A stretch of 64,000 nucleotides of DNA, taken from Rhizobium favelukesii. Lineage in GTDB: Bacteria; Pseudomonadota; Alphaproteobacteria; Rhizobiales; Rhizobiaceae. The DNA lies in NCBI RefSeq assembly GCF_000577275.2, contig NZ_HG916854.1, positions 186,001 through 250,000 on the forward strand. The letters are read 5' to 3'. The notes under the pieces were generated by a model. That model saw only the letters and a list, made by a program, of their open reading frames with translations. It did no database searches and was not told where the DNA came from. Of the stretch, positions 33,583 to 42,853 are shown one piece after another. A program made the position numbers and the translations under genes. Position 1 is the first letter of the stretch; every line of letters starts with the position of its first letter.

Positions 33583-35199
33583 TCAGCCTTCGCCGTCTTT
33601 GATGTATACTTCCGCGAAATTGGATTGCACGCCCTCGGCCCCGATCGTGTGATTTTTCACGCGCTTGTTGAAAACGGTGACATTCTCAAGCGCGATCAGG
33701 TTTACCACCGGCACCTCGTCGGCAATGATTTTCTGGAAAGCATAGAACTGCTGCTTGCGCGTCTCCTCGTTGGTCTCGACGGAGGCCGCTTCGAGCAGCC
33801 TGTCCACTTCTGGATTCGCGTAGTGGCTGGCGTTCGAAAATGGCAGGCCGAGCTTGAAGTTCTTCGACCAGTAGATGCGCTGCACGCCGAGGGTCGGATC
33901 GAACTGGTTGCCGAGATATTCGGCCGTCACGTCGAACGCGCGGTCGGTATAGACCTTCTTGATATAGGTCGAAAAATCATAGGACTCGATCGTCGCCGCA
34001 ATGCCGATGCGGGTCAGGTTCTGCTTCAGATACTCGGCGACCCGCTTGAAGCCCTCATTGTAGGAATTGTGCGTGAGCCGAAGGCTGAAACGGATGCCAT
34101 CGGCGCCGCGCTTGTAGCCTGTTTCGTCAAGCAGCTGTTCGGCCGCCTTCAGATCATAGGCGTAAGGCTTGATCGAGGCATCGAGGTAGCGCGGCAGGAA
34201 GGTGCTGATTGGGCTCGGCGAGACGTGACCGTAGCCGTACCACACGGTGTTGAGGACGACATTGAGGTCGATCGCATGGGCAATCGCTCGGCGGACGTGG
34301 ACATTTTTGAGGTATTCGTTGTCGAGATTGAAGATCAGCTGGGTCTGGTCACCCTTGGTCTCATAGCCGCGTGAATCGACGCCAATATTAGGCAATGCCT
34401 TGACGCGCTCGAGATCGCTCAGTGGGATCGGATTGTCACCACCGATATCGAATTCACCGGTCTCGAAGCCCGCCGCACGTGCTGCGCCATCCGGTACGAA
34501 GCGCACGACAATCCTGTCGAGATAGGGCTTTCCGGCATCCCAATAGTCCGGATTGCGCTCCAGGATAATGTGGGAGCCACGCACCCATTCCTTGAAGACG
34601 AAGGGTCCGGTGCCGATCGGCGCGCCGCCATTCTGGTTGGTTGGTACGTCGGCAATCTTGACGCCGCCATAGACGTGCTTGGGTACGATCGGCGACTCCG
34701 CGGCATAGAGGGCGCTCAAAAGGTACGGCGCGGGTTTGGAAAGCCGGATTACCGCGGTCAACGGATCGGGCGTGTCGACCTTTGTTACGTTGGCGAAGGT
34801 GCCACGACCGCGTGGGTGTACTTGTTTCAGCAGCTCGATCGAATAGGCGACATCCTCGGATGTGAATGGTTTGCCATCGTGCCATTTCACGTTTGGGCGC
34901 AGCTTGAATGTGTAGCTCAATCCGTCTTCGCTGATGGACCACTCGGTTGCAAGCTGCGGCTTCGGCGCGAGACCGAAATCATAGGTCAGCAATCCCTCGG
35001 TGATCTTCGGACTGACCTTCTGCGTGCCGCCAGCAGTGTGAGCGAGCGCCAGGATCGTGGGGGGCTCCGGCTCGACAATGAAATTCAAAGTGCCGCCCGT
35101 TGTTGCCCCTGACGTCTCTGCGAAACTACTGAGCGGCACGAGTGCGGTCAGGCCCGTCAAGGCAAGAAGCTTGTTGAGTTGGCGTCTACGAATGTCCAT
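33583..35199 (-). CDS. Peptide-type ABC substrate-binding protein, Tat-exported, copy 2
   Basis: SBP family 5 binding protein, 538 residues from ATG 35199 with ribosome site AGGGGGT. DIRRRQLNKLLALTG is a twin-arginine signal, and the mature form begins around SFAETSG. Landmarks are LLTYDFGLAPKPQLATEW, YTFKLRPNVKWHDG, AHAIDLNVVLNTV and NASHYANPEVDRLLEA. It is similar to the binding proteins at 21755 and 47844, so these probably arose by duplication and feed one dppBCDF core. Longer upstream frames start in non-coding sequence. The gene is divergent from the LysR regulator at 35495. Confidence 0.9.
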   Translation of the reverse strand: MDIRRRQLNKLLALTGLTALVPLSSFAETSGATTGGTLNFIVEPEPPTILALAHTAGGTQKVSPKITEGLLTYDFGLAPKPQLATEWSISEDGLSYTFKLRPNVKWHDGKPFTSEDVAYSIELLKQVHPRGRGTFANVTKVDTPDPLTAVIRLSKPAPYLLSALYAAESPIVPKHVYGGVKIADVPTNQNGGAPIGTGPFVFKEWVRGSHIILERNPDYWDAGKPYLDRIVVRFVPDGAARAAGFETGEFDIGGDNPIPLSDLERVKALPNIGVDSRGYETKGDQTQLIFNLDNEYLKNVHVRRAIAHAIDLNVVLNTVWYGYGHVSPSPISTFLPRYLDASIKPYAYDLKAAEQLLDETGYKRGADGIRFSLRLTHNSYNEGFKRVAEYLKQNLTRIGIAATIESYDFSTYIKKVYTDRAFDVTAEYLGNQFDPTLGVQRIYWSKNFKLGLPFSNASHYANPEVDRLLEAASVETNEETRKQQFYAFQKIIADEVPVVNLIALENVTVFNKRVKNHTIGAEGVQSNFAEVYIKDGEG

Positions 35200-35344
35200 C
35201 AATACCCCCTGAGTCTGTGACGCCTCGGTCGAAACGTCCGTCAGAGGCATCATCGGGCCGGCTGAGGGAAAATCGGAAGAATGTTTTTCTCCGTGATTAG
35301 AAAAGGAACGCTTCGCGCCTGTCCAAATTGGCGGAGAGCGGTTG

Positions 35345-35368
35345 CTATAATCTACTAAAAAGATAGAC
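35345..35368. promoter_or_regulatory. Candidate regulator site in the SBP-LysR divergent region
   Basis: CTAT (35345-35348) pairs with ATAG (35363-35366), and TCTA (35351-35354) with TAGA (35364-35367), in an AT-rich block of the divergent interval 35200-35494. LysR-type regulators bind such dyads next to their own genes. The interval also holds the promoters of both genes. Support is modest. Confidence 0.35.
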
Positions 35369-35494
35369 AATTTATGAAAATGAGTTTTTGCATCTCCAAT
35401 TGATGTCCACGACGCAAGAAAATGTTCTGCCGGCAGAGCTGGAGGAAATGCCGGTGCTCGCCTCGAGCGGCCCGATTGTGGTGCAATCGGTGTC

Positions 35495-36505
35495 ATGAGC
35501 ACGCTTCCCAACTCCCGCCGGAAAGCAATCCAGCCCACACTTGCGCGGCTTCCGCCGTTGACGTCGCTACGCACCTTCGTGGCAACGGCAAGGCACTTGA
35601 ATTTCGTTCGCGCTGCCGAAGAACTGCATGTCACGTCCGCCGCCGTCGGGCAGCAGATTCGCCTGTTGGAGGACTATCTCGGACAATCCCTGTTCAACCG
35701 TGTCCGCGGCCAGCTGCAACTGACGCCGGCCGGGCTGGCATTGGTGCCAGGATTGACGGATGCCTTTGATGCGGTGCTCGCCGCAATGGCCCAGTTCGCT
35801 ACGAGCGATCACGAACAGCCGATCCGCGTCTCAGTGGCACCATCCTTTGCCAGCAAGTGGCTCATCCCGCGCCTCGATGCACTGCGGCGAGCGGCTCCCG
35901 GGCTGCAGGTCCTTGTCGACGCGTCGACTCAGCTGACTAATCTCGACGCGGGCGACGCTGATTGTGTTATTCGCTACGGAAGCGGTGCCTATGCTGGGCT
36001 CGTCGTCGACCATCTCTTTTCCGAGGCCGTCCTGCCAGTCTGCAGCCCGGAATTTGCCGATGCCCATTCGCTATGGGACGGGCCGCATGCAATTGACGGT
36101 GTGCCGCTGTTGCACGAGGAGGGGCCAGAGCATGATCAATCCTGCCCGGACTGGAGCGGATGGCTGCGTGCGGCCGGGCTCTCCTGCCATGCCTCGCAAG
36201 GTGGTTTCCGGCTGAGCCAATCCTCTCTGGTACTCGATGCGGCGCTGGCCGGGCAGGGACTGGGGCTCGGGAAGATCAGGCTTGCGGAAGCCGAGATCCG
36301 GTCCGGACGGCTGGTCAGCCCTTTCGGCGTGCCCCAGCCTGTCAGTTCCTCCTACTTCTTTGCGACCACTGCGCATACGGCGCGGCTGATGCGCGTCGAT
36401 CTGTTTCGCGAGTGGCTGCTGGCCGAGGCGCGCACCTTGCAGACAATGGACAAGATCGTCGCACGCCGTATTCGCCCGGCAACGGACATGATTGCCGCCG
36501 AGTAA
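35495..36505 (+). CDS. LysR-family transcriptional regulator (GcvA/AmpR subgroup)
   Basis: DNA-binding regulator of 336 residues. The winged helix-turn-helix (residues about 20-80) reads LTSLRTFVATARHLNFVRAA then ELHVTSAAVGQQIRLLE, typical of the GcvA/AmpR subgroup. The effector domain follows, with KWLIPRLDALR. It sits between the second peptide-type binding-protein gene (divergent) and a nitroreductase gene (convergent), and is the only regulator within the organosulfur cluster. It is the best candidate for controlling it. The ligand is unknown; in sulfur metabolism LysR members sense sulfur compounds. Confidence 0.88.
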   Translation: MSTLPNSRRKAIQPTLARLPPLTSLRTFVATARHLNFVRAAEELHVTSAAVGQQIRLLEDYLGQSLFNRVRGQLQLTPAGLALVPGLTDAFDAVLAAMAQFATSDHEQPIRVSVAPSFASKWLIPRLDALRRAAPGLQVLVDASTQLTNLDAGDADCVIRYGSGAYAGLVVDHLFSEAVLPVCSPEFADAHSLWDGPHAIDGVPLLHEEGPEHDQSCPDWSGWLRAAGLSCHASQGGFRLSQSSLVLDAALAGQGLGLGKIRLAEAEIRSGRLVSPFGVPQPVSSSYFFATTAHTARLMRVDLFREWLLAEARTLQTMDKIVARRIRPATDMIAAE

Positions 36506-36528
36506 GCTGGCGCGGTGTCTTCATCGTT

Positions 36529-37377
36529 CTATTTCAGCTGGAAACCCAGTCTGCGCGCTGCAGCAGCAAGTACGTGCCGGCCCTTCAACGCTTCGAGCGT
36601 ACCGATGCGGTGGCTGACCTGATCTGTCCAGTCGACTGATGGCATGGCTTGTTCGGCCTGGAAGCTTCTGAGCACCTTGTTATAGGCGGCAAGATCCTGG
36701 GTGCGTCTTTCCTTGGTATATTGCTCGCGGTACAGGACAGTCGATTGCGGTAGCCGCGGCTTGACTGCGGCGGGCTGGGCCGGATCGTGAAAGCCTACCG
36801 TCAAGCCGAAGACTGGGAAGACCCCGTGGGGTAATGCAAGCTCGCGCGCGACGCCTTCCGGGTCGTTGCGGATGGCACCGATGTAGCAGGTTCCAAGGCC
36901 CAATGATTCAAGCGCAACGACGGCGTTCTGGGCGGCAAGTGCGGCGTCGATCACGCCAAGCAGAAAGCTCTCGATGTAGTCGAGCCCATCGGCGGTCGAT
37001 CCGCCGTCTTCAGCGATCTCGCGAGGCCGGGCAAGGTCGGCCAGCCAGACGAGGAGAAGCGGTGCCTGCGCAATCTGGCGCTGATTTCCGGCAATAGCGT
37101 TAAGCCGGCTTCGGCGTTCGGTATCTTCTACGGCCACCACGCTCCACGCCTGCAGATTGGACGAACTCGGCGCCGACTGGGCCGCGGCAACGGCAAGCTC
37201 CACTGCCATGTGCGGAACCGGTTTTGGCAGATAGCTGCGTACGCTGCAATGGGAGAGAATGGTCTCCAGGGTCTCGTTCCAATCGCCCCCAAGCTGCTGC
37301 GCGTTTCGGTAGCGCTCGGCGGCAAGTGCCGCCAGCCGATCAGCGTCGTCAGCCTTTGTCGCAAGGGTTGGCGTCAT
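36529..37377 (-). CDS. Nitroreductase-family flavin enzyme
   Basis: FMN-binding reductase of the NfsA/FRP-like nitroreductase family, 282 residues from an ATG at 37377 with AAGGACA. HCSVRSYLPKPVP (residues about 35-47) and QSAPSSSNLQAWSVVAVED carry the FMN-binding pattern, and GTCYIGAIRNDPEGV is near 175. It is the last gene of the minus-strand operon of LLM and DszC-like genes that starts at 42853. The oxygenases need FMNH2, and no SsuE/DszD-type reductase is seen, so this enzyme may supply reduced flavin. That is inference; nitro- or quinone reduction is the family default. Confidence 0.8.
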   Translation of the reverse strand: MTPTLATKADDADRLAALAAERYRNAQQLGGDWNETLETILSHCSVRSYLPKPVPHMAVELAVAAAQSAPSSSNLQAWSVVAVEDTERRSRLNAIAGNQRQIAQAPLLLVWLADLARPREIAEDGGSTADGLDYIESFLLGVIDAALAAQNAVVALESLGLGTCYIGAIRNDPEGVARELALPHGVFPVFGLTVGFHDPAQPAAVKPRLPQSTVLYREQYTKERRTQDLAAYNKVLRSFQAEQAMPSVDWTDQVSHRIGTLEALKGRHVLAAAARRLGFQLK

Positions 37378-37399
37378 GGCAATGTCCTTTTGTCGTCTG

Positions 37400-38725
37400 T
37401 CATTCTGCTGCCGCAGCATAGGGATTGTCCGGACGGGCAAGACCGAGATGATCGCGCAGTGTCCGACCGCTATATTGGTGCCTGAAGAGCCCGCGTCGAC
37501 GCAGGATCGGAACCACCTCGTCGACAAAGACATCAAGCCCATGGGGCAACACGTCCGGCATCAGATTGAAGCCGTCCGCCGCACCAGCGGTAAACCAGGT
37601 TTCGATGTCATCGGCGATATCCTTCGGCGTGCCGACAATCGTACGGTGCCCGGTGCCACCGTTGAGCGCACGGATCAAACCTTGAACCGTCAATCCCTCT
37701 CGCCGTGCGAGCGCCACGGTTGCGCGGAAGAATGTGTGACCGCCTTCGGCCGGCAGCGGTATGTCACCTGGCAACGGAGCGTCGAGTTCGAGCCTCCGGC
37801 GATCGACCTGCAGCACACCTGCCAGCCGCGCAAGACTGTATTCAAGAGGGATCAGGTCGCGCAACTCGTCCTGGCGGCGCTTGGCTTCTGCCTCAGTGCT
37901 TCCGATGATCGTGGCCAGGCCCGCCAGCACCAGGATACTGTTGTCTGGACGGCCATAGAGGGTAGCGCGCCGGCGAAGATCTCGCACATAATCCAGCGAC
38001 TCCTCGAAGGATTGCGAAGCGGAGAAGACGGCTTCGGCATGCTCGGCGGCAAGCTCCCGCCCATCATCTGAGCCGCCTGCCTGGACGATAACCGGGTGAC
38101 CTTGAGGCGGGCGGGGAATGTTGTGCGGTCCATGAACTGAGAAGTGCTTTCCGCTGTGGGCGATCGGATGGACCCGACCGGCATCGACGAAGCGGCCTGT
38201 CGTGGCGTCGCCGATGAAGGCCTCTTCCTCCCAACTGTCCCAGAGCGCCTTGACCACGGCTGCGAATTCACTGGCGCGCTCATAGCGGCTTGCGTGGGCC
38301 ACAGGCTTTTCAAGGCCGAAGTTTCGGCTTTGCGCCAGGTCTGCGCTGGTGACCATGTTCCAGCCGGCGCGCCCGTTGCTGGCGTGATCGAGCGTCGCGA
38401 AACGCCGGGCGATGTTGTACGGCTCGTTATAGGTCGTCGAGGCGGTGGCGATCAGACCTATCCGCTCCGTGTTGGCCGCGACCATGGCCAGAACGATGGT
38501 CGGTTCAAGTGACGTCAACGGTCTGAAATCAACCCGGTCGGAGATCGCCGCCTGGTCGGCAAGGAAAACCGCGTCGAAGGTACCGCGTTCGGCAATCTGG
38601 GCGACCCTGACGTAGTGGTTGACGTCGAAGGACGCTCGCGGATCGCTGCCTTCCATTCGCCACGCCGCGGGCGAGAAGCCGGAATGGAGGATATTGATAT
38701 TGAGATGGAGCTGTCGTCCGCTCAT
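37400..38725 (-). CDS. NtaA/SnaA/DszA-family FMN-dependent monooxygenase
   Basis: Two-component flavin monooxygenase of 441 residues, the standard length for the NtaA/SnaA/DszA group. Clear family parts are FDAVFLADQAA, IGLIATASTTYNEPYNIAR, DHASNGRAGWNMVTS, GHPVIVQAGGSDDGRELAA and the C-terminal VVPILRRRGLFRHQYSG. Its ATG overlaps the stop of the preceding DszC-like gene (ATGA), so the two are translationally coupled. Known members oxidise dibenzothiophene sulfone, nitrilotriacetate or pristinamycin precursors; the substrate here is unknown. Confidence 0.88.
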   Translation of the reverse strand: MSGRQLHLNINILHSGFSPAAWRMEGSDPRASFDVNHYVRVAQIAERGTFDAVFLADQAAISDRVDFRPLTSLEPTIVLAMVAANTERIGLIATASTTYNEPYNIARRFATLDHASNGRAGWNMVTSADLAQSRNFGLEKPVAHASRYERASEFAAVVKALWDSWEEEAFIGDATTGRFVDAGRVHPIAHSGKHFSVHGPHNIPRPPQGHPVIVQAGGSDDGRELAAEHAEAVFSASQSFEESLDYVRDLRRRATLYGRPDNSILVLAGLATIIGSTEAEAKRRQDELRDLIPLEYSLARLAGVLQVDRRRLELDAPLPGDIPLPAEGGHTFFRATVALARREGLTVQGLIRALNGGTGHRTIVGTPKDIADDIETWFTAGAADGFNLMPDVLPHGLDVFVDEVVPILRRRGLFRHQYSGRTLRDHLGLARPDNPYAAAAE

Positions 38726-39939
38726 TGGAAGATACCAGGCTCTGGATAGTCGCCGGTCAAAAACCAGGCGCCGACATTGCGGGTCTTGTATTCAGCAGGA
38801 TTGTGGAGAGTGTGGATACGCACGTTGCGCCAAAAACGGTCGAACCCAAGGGGTCGTACAGCCGACCGGGCACCCATCACCTCGAAGATCTCGCTGGTGA
38901 CTTCGAGCGCTACCTTGCCCGCCAGCACGTTGGCACAAGCAACCGCGATCGCCGTTGCGCCGCGCTCTTGCGCTGTCAATGCGGCGCCCTTGGCGTAGGC
39001 GGAATCCATGGCCGATGCCGCCCTATCCGCCAATGCGGTTGCAGCCTGCACCTTTGTCCATAATTCGCCGTATTGCCGCTTGATCCAGGGATCGTCTGAA
39101 TGGCGTTCGACACCGGAATAGATCCATGGGCGCGACGTCGTGACCGTGTATTCGCGCGCTGCGATCAGGGCACCCTGCGCGCTGCCGACGAAGACGTTGA
39201 GAAGAACGCTCTGCTGTTGCTGGGGTATGAGAAGCGCGCTCGGATCCTTCGGGCGTTCTAAGAGGATCTCGTCATCCCTGACTGTTACGTCCTTGTAGAA
39301 GACGCGGCCGCTACCCGTCTGACGCTGGCCGATGCCGTCCCAGTCGTCGGCAATGGTAATGCCGGCCCGGTTGGCAGGAATATAGGCGACGTTTCGCGCG
39401 TTCGTCTTCTCGTCTTCCCAGGCGACCATCAGATAGTCGGCGACATGGGAGCCGGAGGCGAATGGCCGATCGCCATTAAGCAGGACGCCACCTTCGACCT
39501 TTCTGCCAAAGAGGCTTTTGGAAAAGCTATTCGTGGTGTTGCCCCAGAACCAGCGACCCTCAGCCGACCGTCGCAGGATCGCGGCGGATCGTTCGTCGCT
39601 CCCGCTCGTCACGGCGTTCTGGATCGGACTGAAATGATATCCGAACAGATGAGCGAGCGAACCGTCGACCTTGGCGAATTCGCGCACGATGCGCAGCGCC
39701 GTCGAATAGGGTTGCCCCTCACCGCCAAACTCTGTGGGAATGAGCAGATTGACGAGATCGCTTTCCTTGAGACGCCGGATCTCATCGCTCGGGCGCCCGC
39801 CCTGTTGATCCCGCTCGGCGGCGTCGAGCGCAAAGATCTCTCTCAGTTCGATTGCCTTGGCAAGGTAGGGATTGGTCTGGTCCTGTTCGAAAAGAGCGGG
39901 TGGCAGAGCTGGTTCGAAGCTCGTGGGCTTTACGGTCAT
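38722..39939 (-). CDS. DszC/SfnB-like FMN-dependent monooxygenase
   Basis: Acyl-CoA-dehydrogenase-fold flavoprotein, 405 residues, SfnB/DszC group. LKESDLVNLLIPTEFGGEGQ (about 55-74), WDGIGQRQTGSGRVFYKDV (about 200), and the signature C-terminal FDRFWRNVRIHTLHNPAEYK are plain. A GGAGGAAAG ribosome site precedes the ATG at 39939. It lies 13 bp after the CPYC-type gene and overlaps the LLM gene downstream. It is closely similar to the one at 41675-42853, which indicates a tandem duplication of the DszC-LLM pair. Confidence 0.88.
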   Translation of the reverse strand: MTVKPTSFEPALPPALFEQDQTNPYLAKAIELREIFALDAAERDQQGGRPSDEIRRLKESDLVNLLIPTEFGGEGQPYSTALRIVREFAKVDGSLAHLFGYHFSPIQNAVTSGSDERSAAILRRSAEGRWFWGNTTNSFSKSLFGRKVEGGVLLNGDRPFASGSHVADYLMVAWEDEKTNARNVAYIPANRAGITIADDWDGIGQRQTGSGRVFYKDVTVRDDEILLERPKDPSALLIPQQQQSVLLNVFVGSAQGALIAAREYTVTTSRPWIYSGVERHSDDPWIKRQYGELWTKVQAATALADRAASAMDSAYAKGAALTAQERGATAIAVACANVLAGKVALEVTSEIFEVMGARSAVRPLGFDRFWRNVRIHTLHNPAEYKTRNVGAWFLTGDYPEPGIFQ

Positions 39940-39952
39940 CGTCTTTCCTCCG

Positions 39953-40294
39953 TCAGTCGTGAAGTCGTGGAAAACCGTGCCGCTCGGCAAGCAGCTCGAG
40001 AATGCGACCGGTCTTGGTGACGAAACGCTTGCCTTTCCAATCGGCAGCATCGGGCGGCGCGTTGGCGGAGAGAACCAGCACCGGCAAAGACTGGTTCTCT
40101 TCGCCCAGCGCCTCGATCACGCGCGTTCGCGGACGAGGGAAGGGGACTCTCTCCACGTCGATCCGGGATGCAAGCTCGGGGAAGCTTGCAAGCAACCCTT
40201 CGATCGCATTGCAGTAAGGGCAGACGAACGTCTGGCCAGGTCGCTTCGGGGCCGAGAAGCCGGGTGCGATGAGAAACAGTTTGTCGCGGCTCAT
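39953..40294 (-). CDS. Small thioredoxin-fold protein with CPYC motif (DUF3088 type)
   Basis: Cytosolic protein of 113 residues that I recognise as the DUF3088 type. The N-terminal MSRDKLFLIAPGF leads to QTFVCPYCNAIEGLL, a CPYC redox motif (Cys25 and Cys28) as in glutaredoxins. The rest is a compact alpha/beta fold with RVPFPRPRTRVIEALGE. The AGGAGAACA ribosome site and the 13-bp gap to the next gene tie it firmly to the operon. A thiol-disulfide partner or a carrier of a sulfur intermediate is conceivable, but no function is established for the family. Confidence 0.78.
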   Translation of the reverse strand: MSRDKLFLIAPGFSAPKRPGQTFVCPYCNAIEGLLASFPELASRIDVERVPFPRPRTRVIEALGEENQSLPVLVLSANAPPDAADWKGKRFVTKTGRILELLAERHGFPRLHD

Positions 40295-40304
40295 TGTTGT
40301 TCTC

Positions 40305-41663
40305 CTATTCAGCCGCGACTGCGCCGCCGTTGGCAGCAAGGCGGTTCTCGGGACGTTTGAGGCCCAGGTTTTCCCGCAGCGTGGCCCCCTCGTATTCGTG
40401 GCGGAAGAGACCGCGACGCCGTAGCTCCGGCACGACGAGTTCGATGAAATCGGCAAGTCCCCCCGGCATGATCGGCGCCATAATGTTAAACCCGTCGGCG
40501 CCGTAGTTCTCGAAGCGCTCTTCCAAGGCATCGGCGATCTCGTTTGGCGTGCCGACGACCTGCCAGTGACCACGCGCGCCGGCGATGCGCAGATAGAGCT
40601 GACGGATCGAAAGGTTCTCGCGGCGGGCGAGGTCCAGAACGAGCGCCTGCCGGCTCTTGCCGGCATTTGTCGAAGGCGGATTTTCCGGCACCGGCCCGTC
40701 TAGCGGGAAGTCGCGAAGATCGACGCCGGAAAGCTGAGAAATCAGGTTGAGCCCGACCTCGGGCTGAATGAGCTCCTGAAGCGATTCGAACTTTTCCTGC
40801 GCTTCCGATTGCGTGCGACCAACGGTCGGGAAAATACCCGGCAGGATCTTCAGATCCTCGTGCGATCGACCGTATTTCGCGAGCCTTGCCTTCACGTCGG
40901 CGTAAAAGCCGGTGGCTTCCTCCAAGGTGATCTGGGCAGCAAAGATGGCTTCTGCTGTTCGGGCTGCAAGCTCCTTGCCGGGTTCGGAGGCACCCGCCTG
41001 GACGACGACAGGTCGCCCCTGCGGCGAGCGGGGAATGTTGAGCGGGCCACGGATCTTGAAGTGCCGGCCGCTGTGATTGAGGCGATGCAGCTTGGCTGGA
41101 TCGAAATAGCGGCCGCTTTGGCGGTCGCGCAGGAAGGCGTCGTCTTCCCAGCTGTCCCAAAGGCCGAGCACGACATCTGCAAATTCCTCGGCCCGCTCAT
41201 AGCGATCGGAGTGAAGGATCTGCGTCTCGTGGCCGAAATTGTAGGCCGCATCCGGATCCGAGGATGTCACGAGGTTCCAGCCGGCCCGGCCGCCGCTTAG
41301 TCGGTCGAGTGAGGAAAATTGCCGAGCAAGATTATAGGGGTCGGAGTAGCTGGTGGAGGCGGTGGCGATCAGGCCGATGTTGCGGGTAACCGACGACAGC
41401 GCCGAGAGCAGAGTGACCGGCTCGAAGGGATAGACACCGTTATGGGCATTGCGGCTTGCCGCTTCGACGTCCTTGATGCGTGCGGCAACACCATCTGCGA
41501 AGAAGATCGTGTCGAACTTCGCAGCCTCGGCAAGCCTTGCCAGTTCCAGATAGTGTTCAAACTCGGTGCCGACCGATGCCTTCGGGTGGCGCCATGCGGC
41601 GACATGGTGGCCGGTAAAGAGCAGGAAAGCGCCGAGCTTGATCTTATCCTTGCGTCTCGCCAC
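40305..41663 (-). CDS. NtaA/SnaA/DszA-family FMN-dependent monooxygenase
   Basis: Flavin monooxygenase of 452 residues from a GTG at 41663 behind AAAGGAACA. Conserved parts are KLGAFLLFTGHHVAAWRHP, FDTIFFADGVAAR, IGLIATASTSYSDPYNLAR, LSGGRAGWNLVTSSDPDAA and the terminal ELRRRGLFRHEYEGATLREN. It belongs to the same group as 37400-38725 and is nearly identical in layout to the truncated gene at 43159. It lies between a DszC-like gene (12 bp upstream) and the CPYC-type gene (11 bp downstream). Confidence 0.88.
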   Translation of the reverse strand: MARRKDKIKLGAFLLFTGHHVAAWRHPKASVGTEFEHYLELARLAEAAKFDTIFFADGVAARIKDVEAASRNAHNGVYPFEPVTLLSALSSVTRNIGLIATASTSYSDPYNLARQFSSLDRLSGGRAGWNLVTSSDPDAAYNFGHETQILHSDRYERAEEFADVVLGLWDSWEDDAFLRDRQSGRYFDPAKLHRLNHSGRHFKIRGPLNIPRSPQGRPVVVQAGASEPGKELAARTAEAIFAAQITLEEATGFYADVKARLAKYGRSHEDLKILPGIFPTVGRTQSEAQEKFESLQELIQPEVGLNLISQLSGVDLRDFPLDGPVPENPPSTNAGKSRQALVLDLARRENLSIRQLYLRIAGARGHWQVVGTPNEIADALEERFENYGADGFNIMAPIMPGGLADFIELVVPELRRRGLFRHEYEGATLRENLGLKRPENRLAANGGAVAAE

Positions 41664-41674
41664 TGCTGTTCCTT

Positions 41675-42853
41675 TCAGCGATAGATCGCCGGCACGGGAA
41701 ATTCGCCCGTCAGCAGCCAGGTGCCGACGGTGCGTTTCTTGTACTCGGCGGGATTGTGGAGCGTATGGGTCCTGACATTGCGCCAAAACCGATCGAAGCC
41801 GTTGGCATTGGTGGCCGAGCGCGCGCCCATCAGCTCGAAAACCTCGCTCGAGACGGCAAGGCCGACTTCGCCGGCATAGACGTTGGCGGTTGCAATATCG
41901 ATTGCAGCTGCGCCACGGTCGGCGAGGCTCAGCGAGGGACCCTGGGCGTAAGCCACGTCGAGACTGCGAGCCGCCTTGTCCGCGAGTTCCGTTGCCGCCA
42001 AGGTGCGGATATAGAGATCGCCGTACTGCCGCTTGATCCATGGATCGTCGACATGGCGTTCTACGCCTGAATGGATCCAAGGCCGCGAACTCCTCGTCGT
42101 ATAGGCGCGACCCTCCTCCAGCATGCCCTGGGCGCTGCCGATGAAGACATTGAGCAGAACACTCTGCTGGAGGAGTGACGTGAGCGAGGAATAGGGCGTC
42201 AGCGGTACATCAGGCGAGCTGATCAGCTCGTCGTCATGAACCTGAAGATTGACGAAACGCACCGTACCGCTTCCGGTCTGCCTCTGGCCAATGCCATCCC
42301 AATCGTTTTCGATGACAATGCCTTCGCGATCGGCAGGCACGGCAGCGGTCAGCCGAGCGCCCTCGGCATTCTCCCAGGAGATCTGAATGTAGTCGGCGAC
42401 ATGCGAGCCCGAGGAGAATGGCCGGCTGCCATTGATGACCCAGCCCATTGCCGTCTTTTCACCCGATGATGTCCTCGACATGGCGTTTCCGGAATTGCTC
42501 CAGACCCAATTGCCCGCCGCGGAACCCATCAGCCATTTTTCCTTCTGGGCGGCCGAACCGCGAAACAGGATGAGGTTGAGCGGCAGATGGTGATAGCCGA
42601 AAAGATGGGCGAGCGAGCCGTCCGTCTTGGCGAACTCCCTGACGATCCGCAGGATCGTCAACCACGATGCACCCTGGCCGCCATATTCCCTAGCGATCTG
42701 CGCGGAGGGAAGAGAGCTTTCCTTCAAGAGCCTGATCTGCTCGACAGGTCTACCGCCCTGCTTGTCTCTCTCGACGGCATCGAGATGAAATGCTTTGCGA
42801 AGCTCAGTAGCCTTCGCCAAGAGTGGGTCATCAACGTCTGTTTCGAACGGCAT
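41675..42853 (-). CDS. DszC/SfnB-like FMN-dependent monooxygenase
   Basis: First gene of the minus-strand LLM operon, 392 residues, ATG at 42853 with CGGGAGGCA. It is an acyl-CoA-dehydrogenase-fold enzyme with SLPSAQIAREYGGQG, WVINGSRPFSSGSHVADY (near 150), WDGIGQRQTGSGT and the C-terminal GFDRFWRNVRTHTLHNPAEY. It is a close paralogue of 38722-39939. With the LLM that follows it forms a reduced-flavin-dependent oxygenase pair. The promoter must lie in 42854-43158, shared with the divergent truncated LLM gene. Confidence 0.88.
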   Translation of the reverse strand: MPFETDVDDPLLAKATELRKAFHLDAVERDKQGGRPVEQIRLLKESSLPSAQIAREYGGQGASWLTILRIVREFAKTDGSLAHLFGYHHLPLNLILFRGSAAQKEKWLMGSAAGNWVWSNSGNAMSRTSSGEKTAMGWVINGSRPFSSGSHVADYIQISWENAEGARLTAAVPADREGIVIENDWDGIGQRQTGSGTVRFVNLQVHDDELISSPDVPLTPYSSLTSLLQQSVLLNVFIGSAQGMLEEGRAYTTRSSRPWIHSGVERHVDDPWIKRQYGDLYIRTLAATELADKAARSLDVAYAQGPSLSLADRGAAAIDIATANVYAGEVGLAVSSEVFELMGARSATNANGFDRFWRNVRTHTLHNPAEYKKRTVGTWLLTGEFPVPAIYR

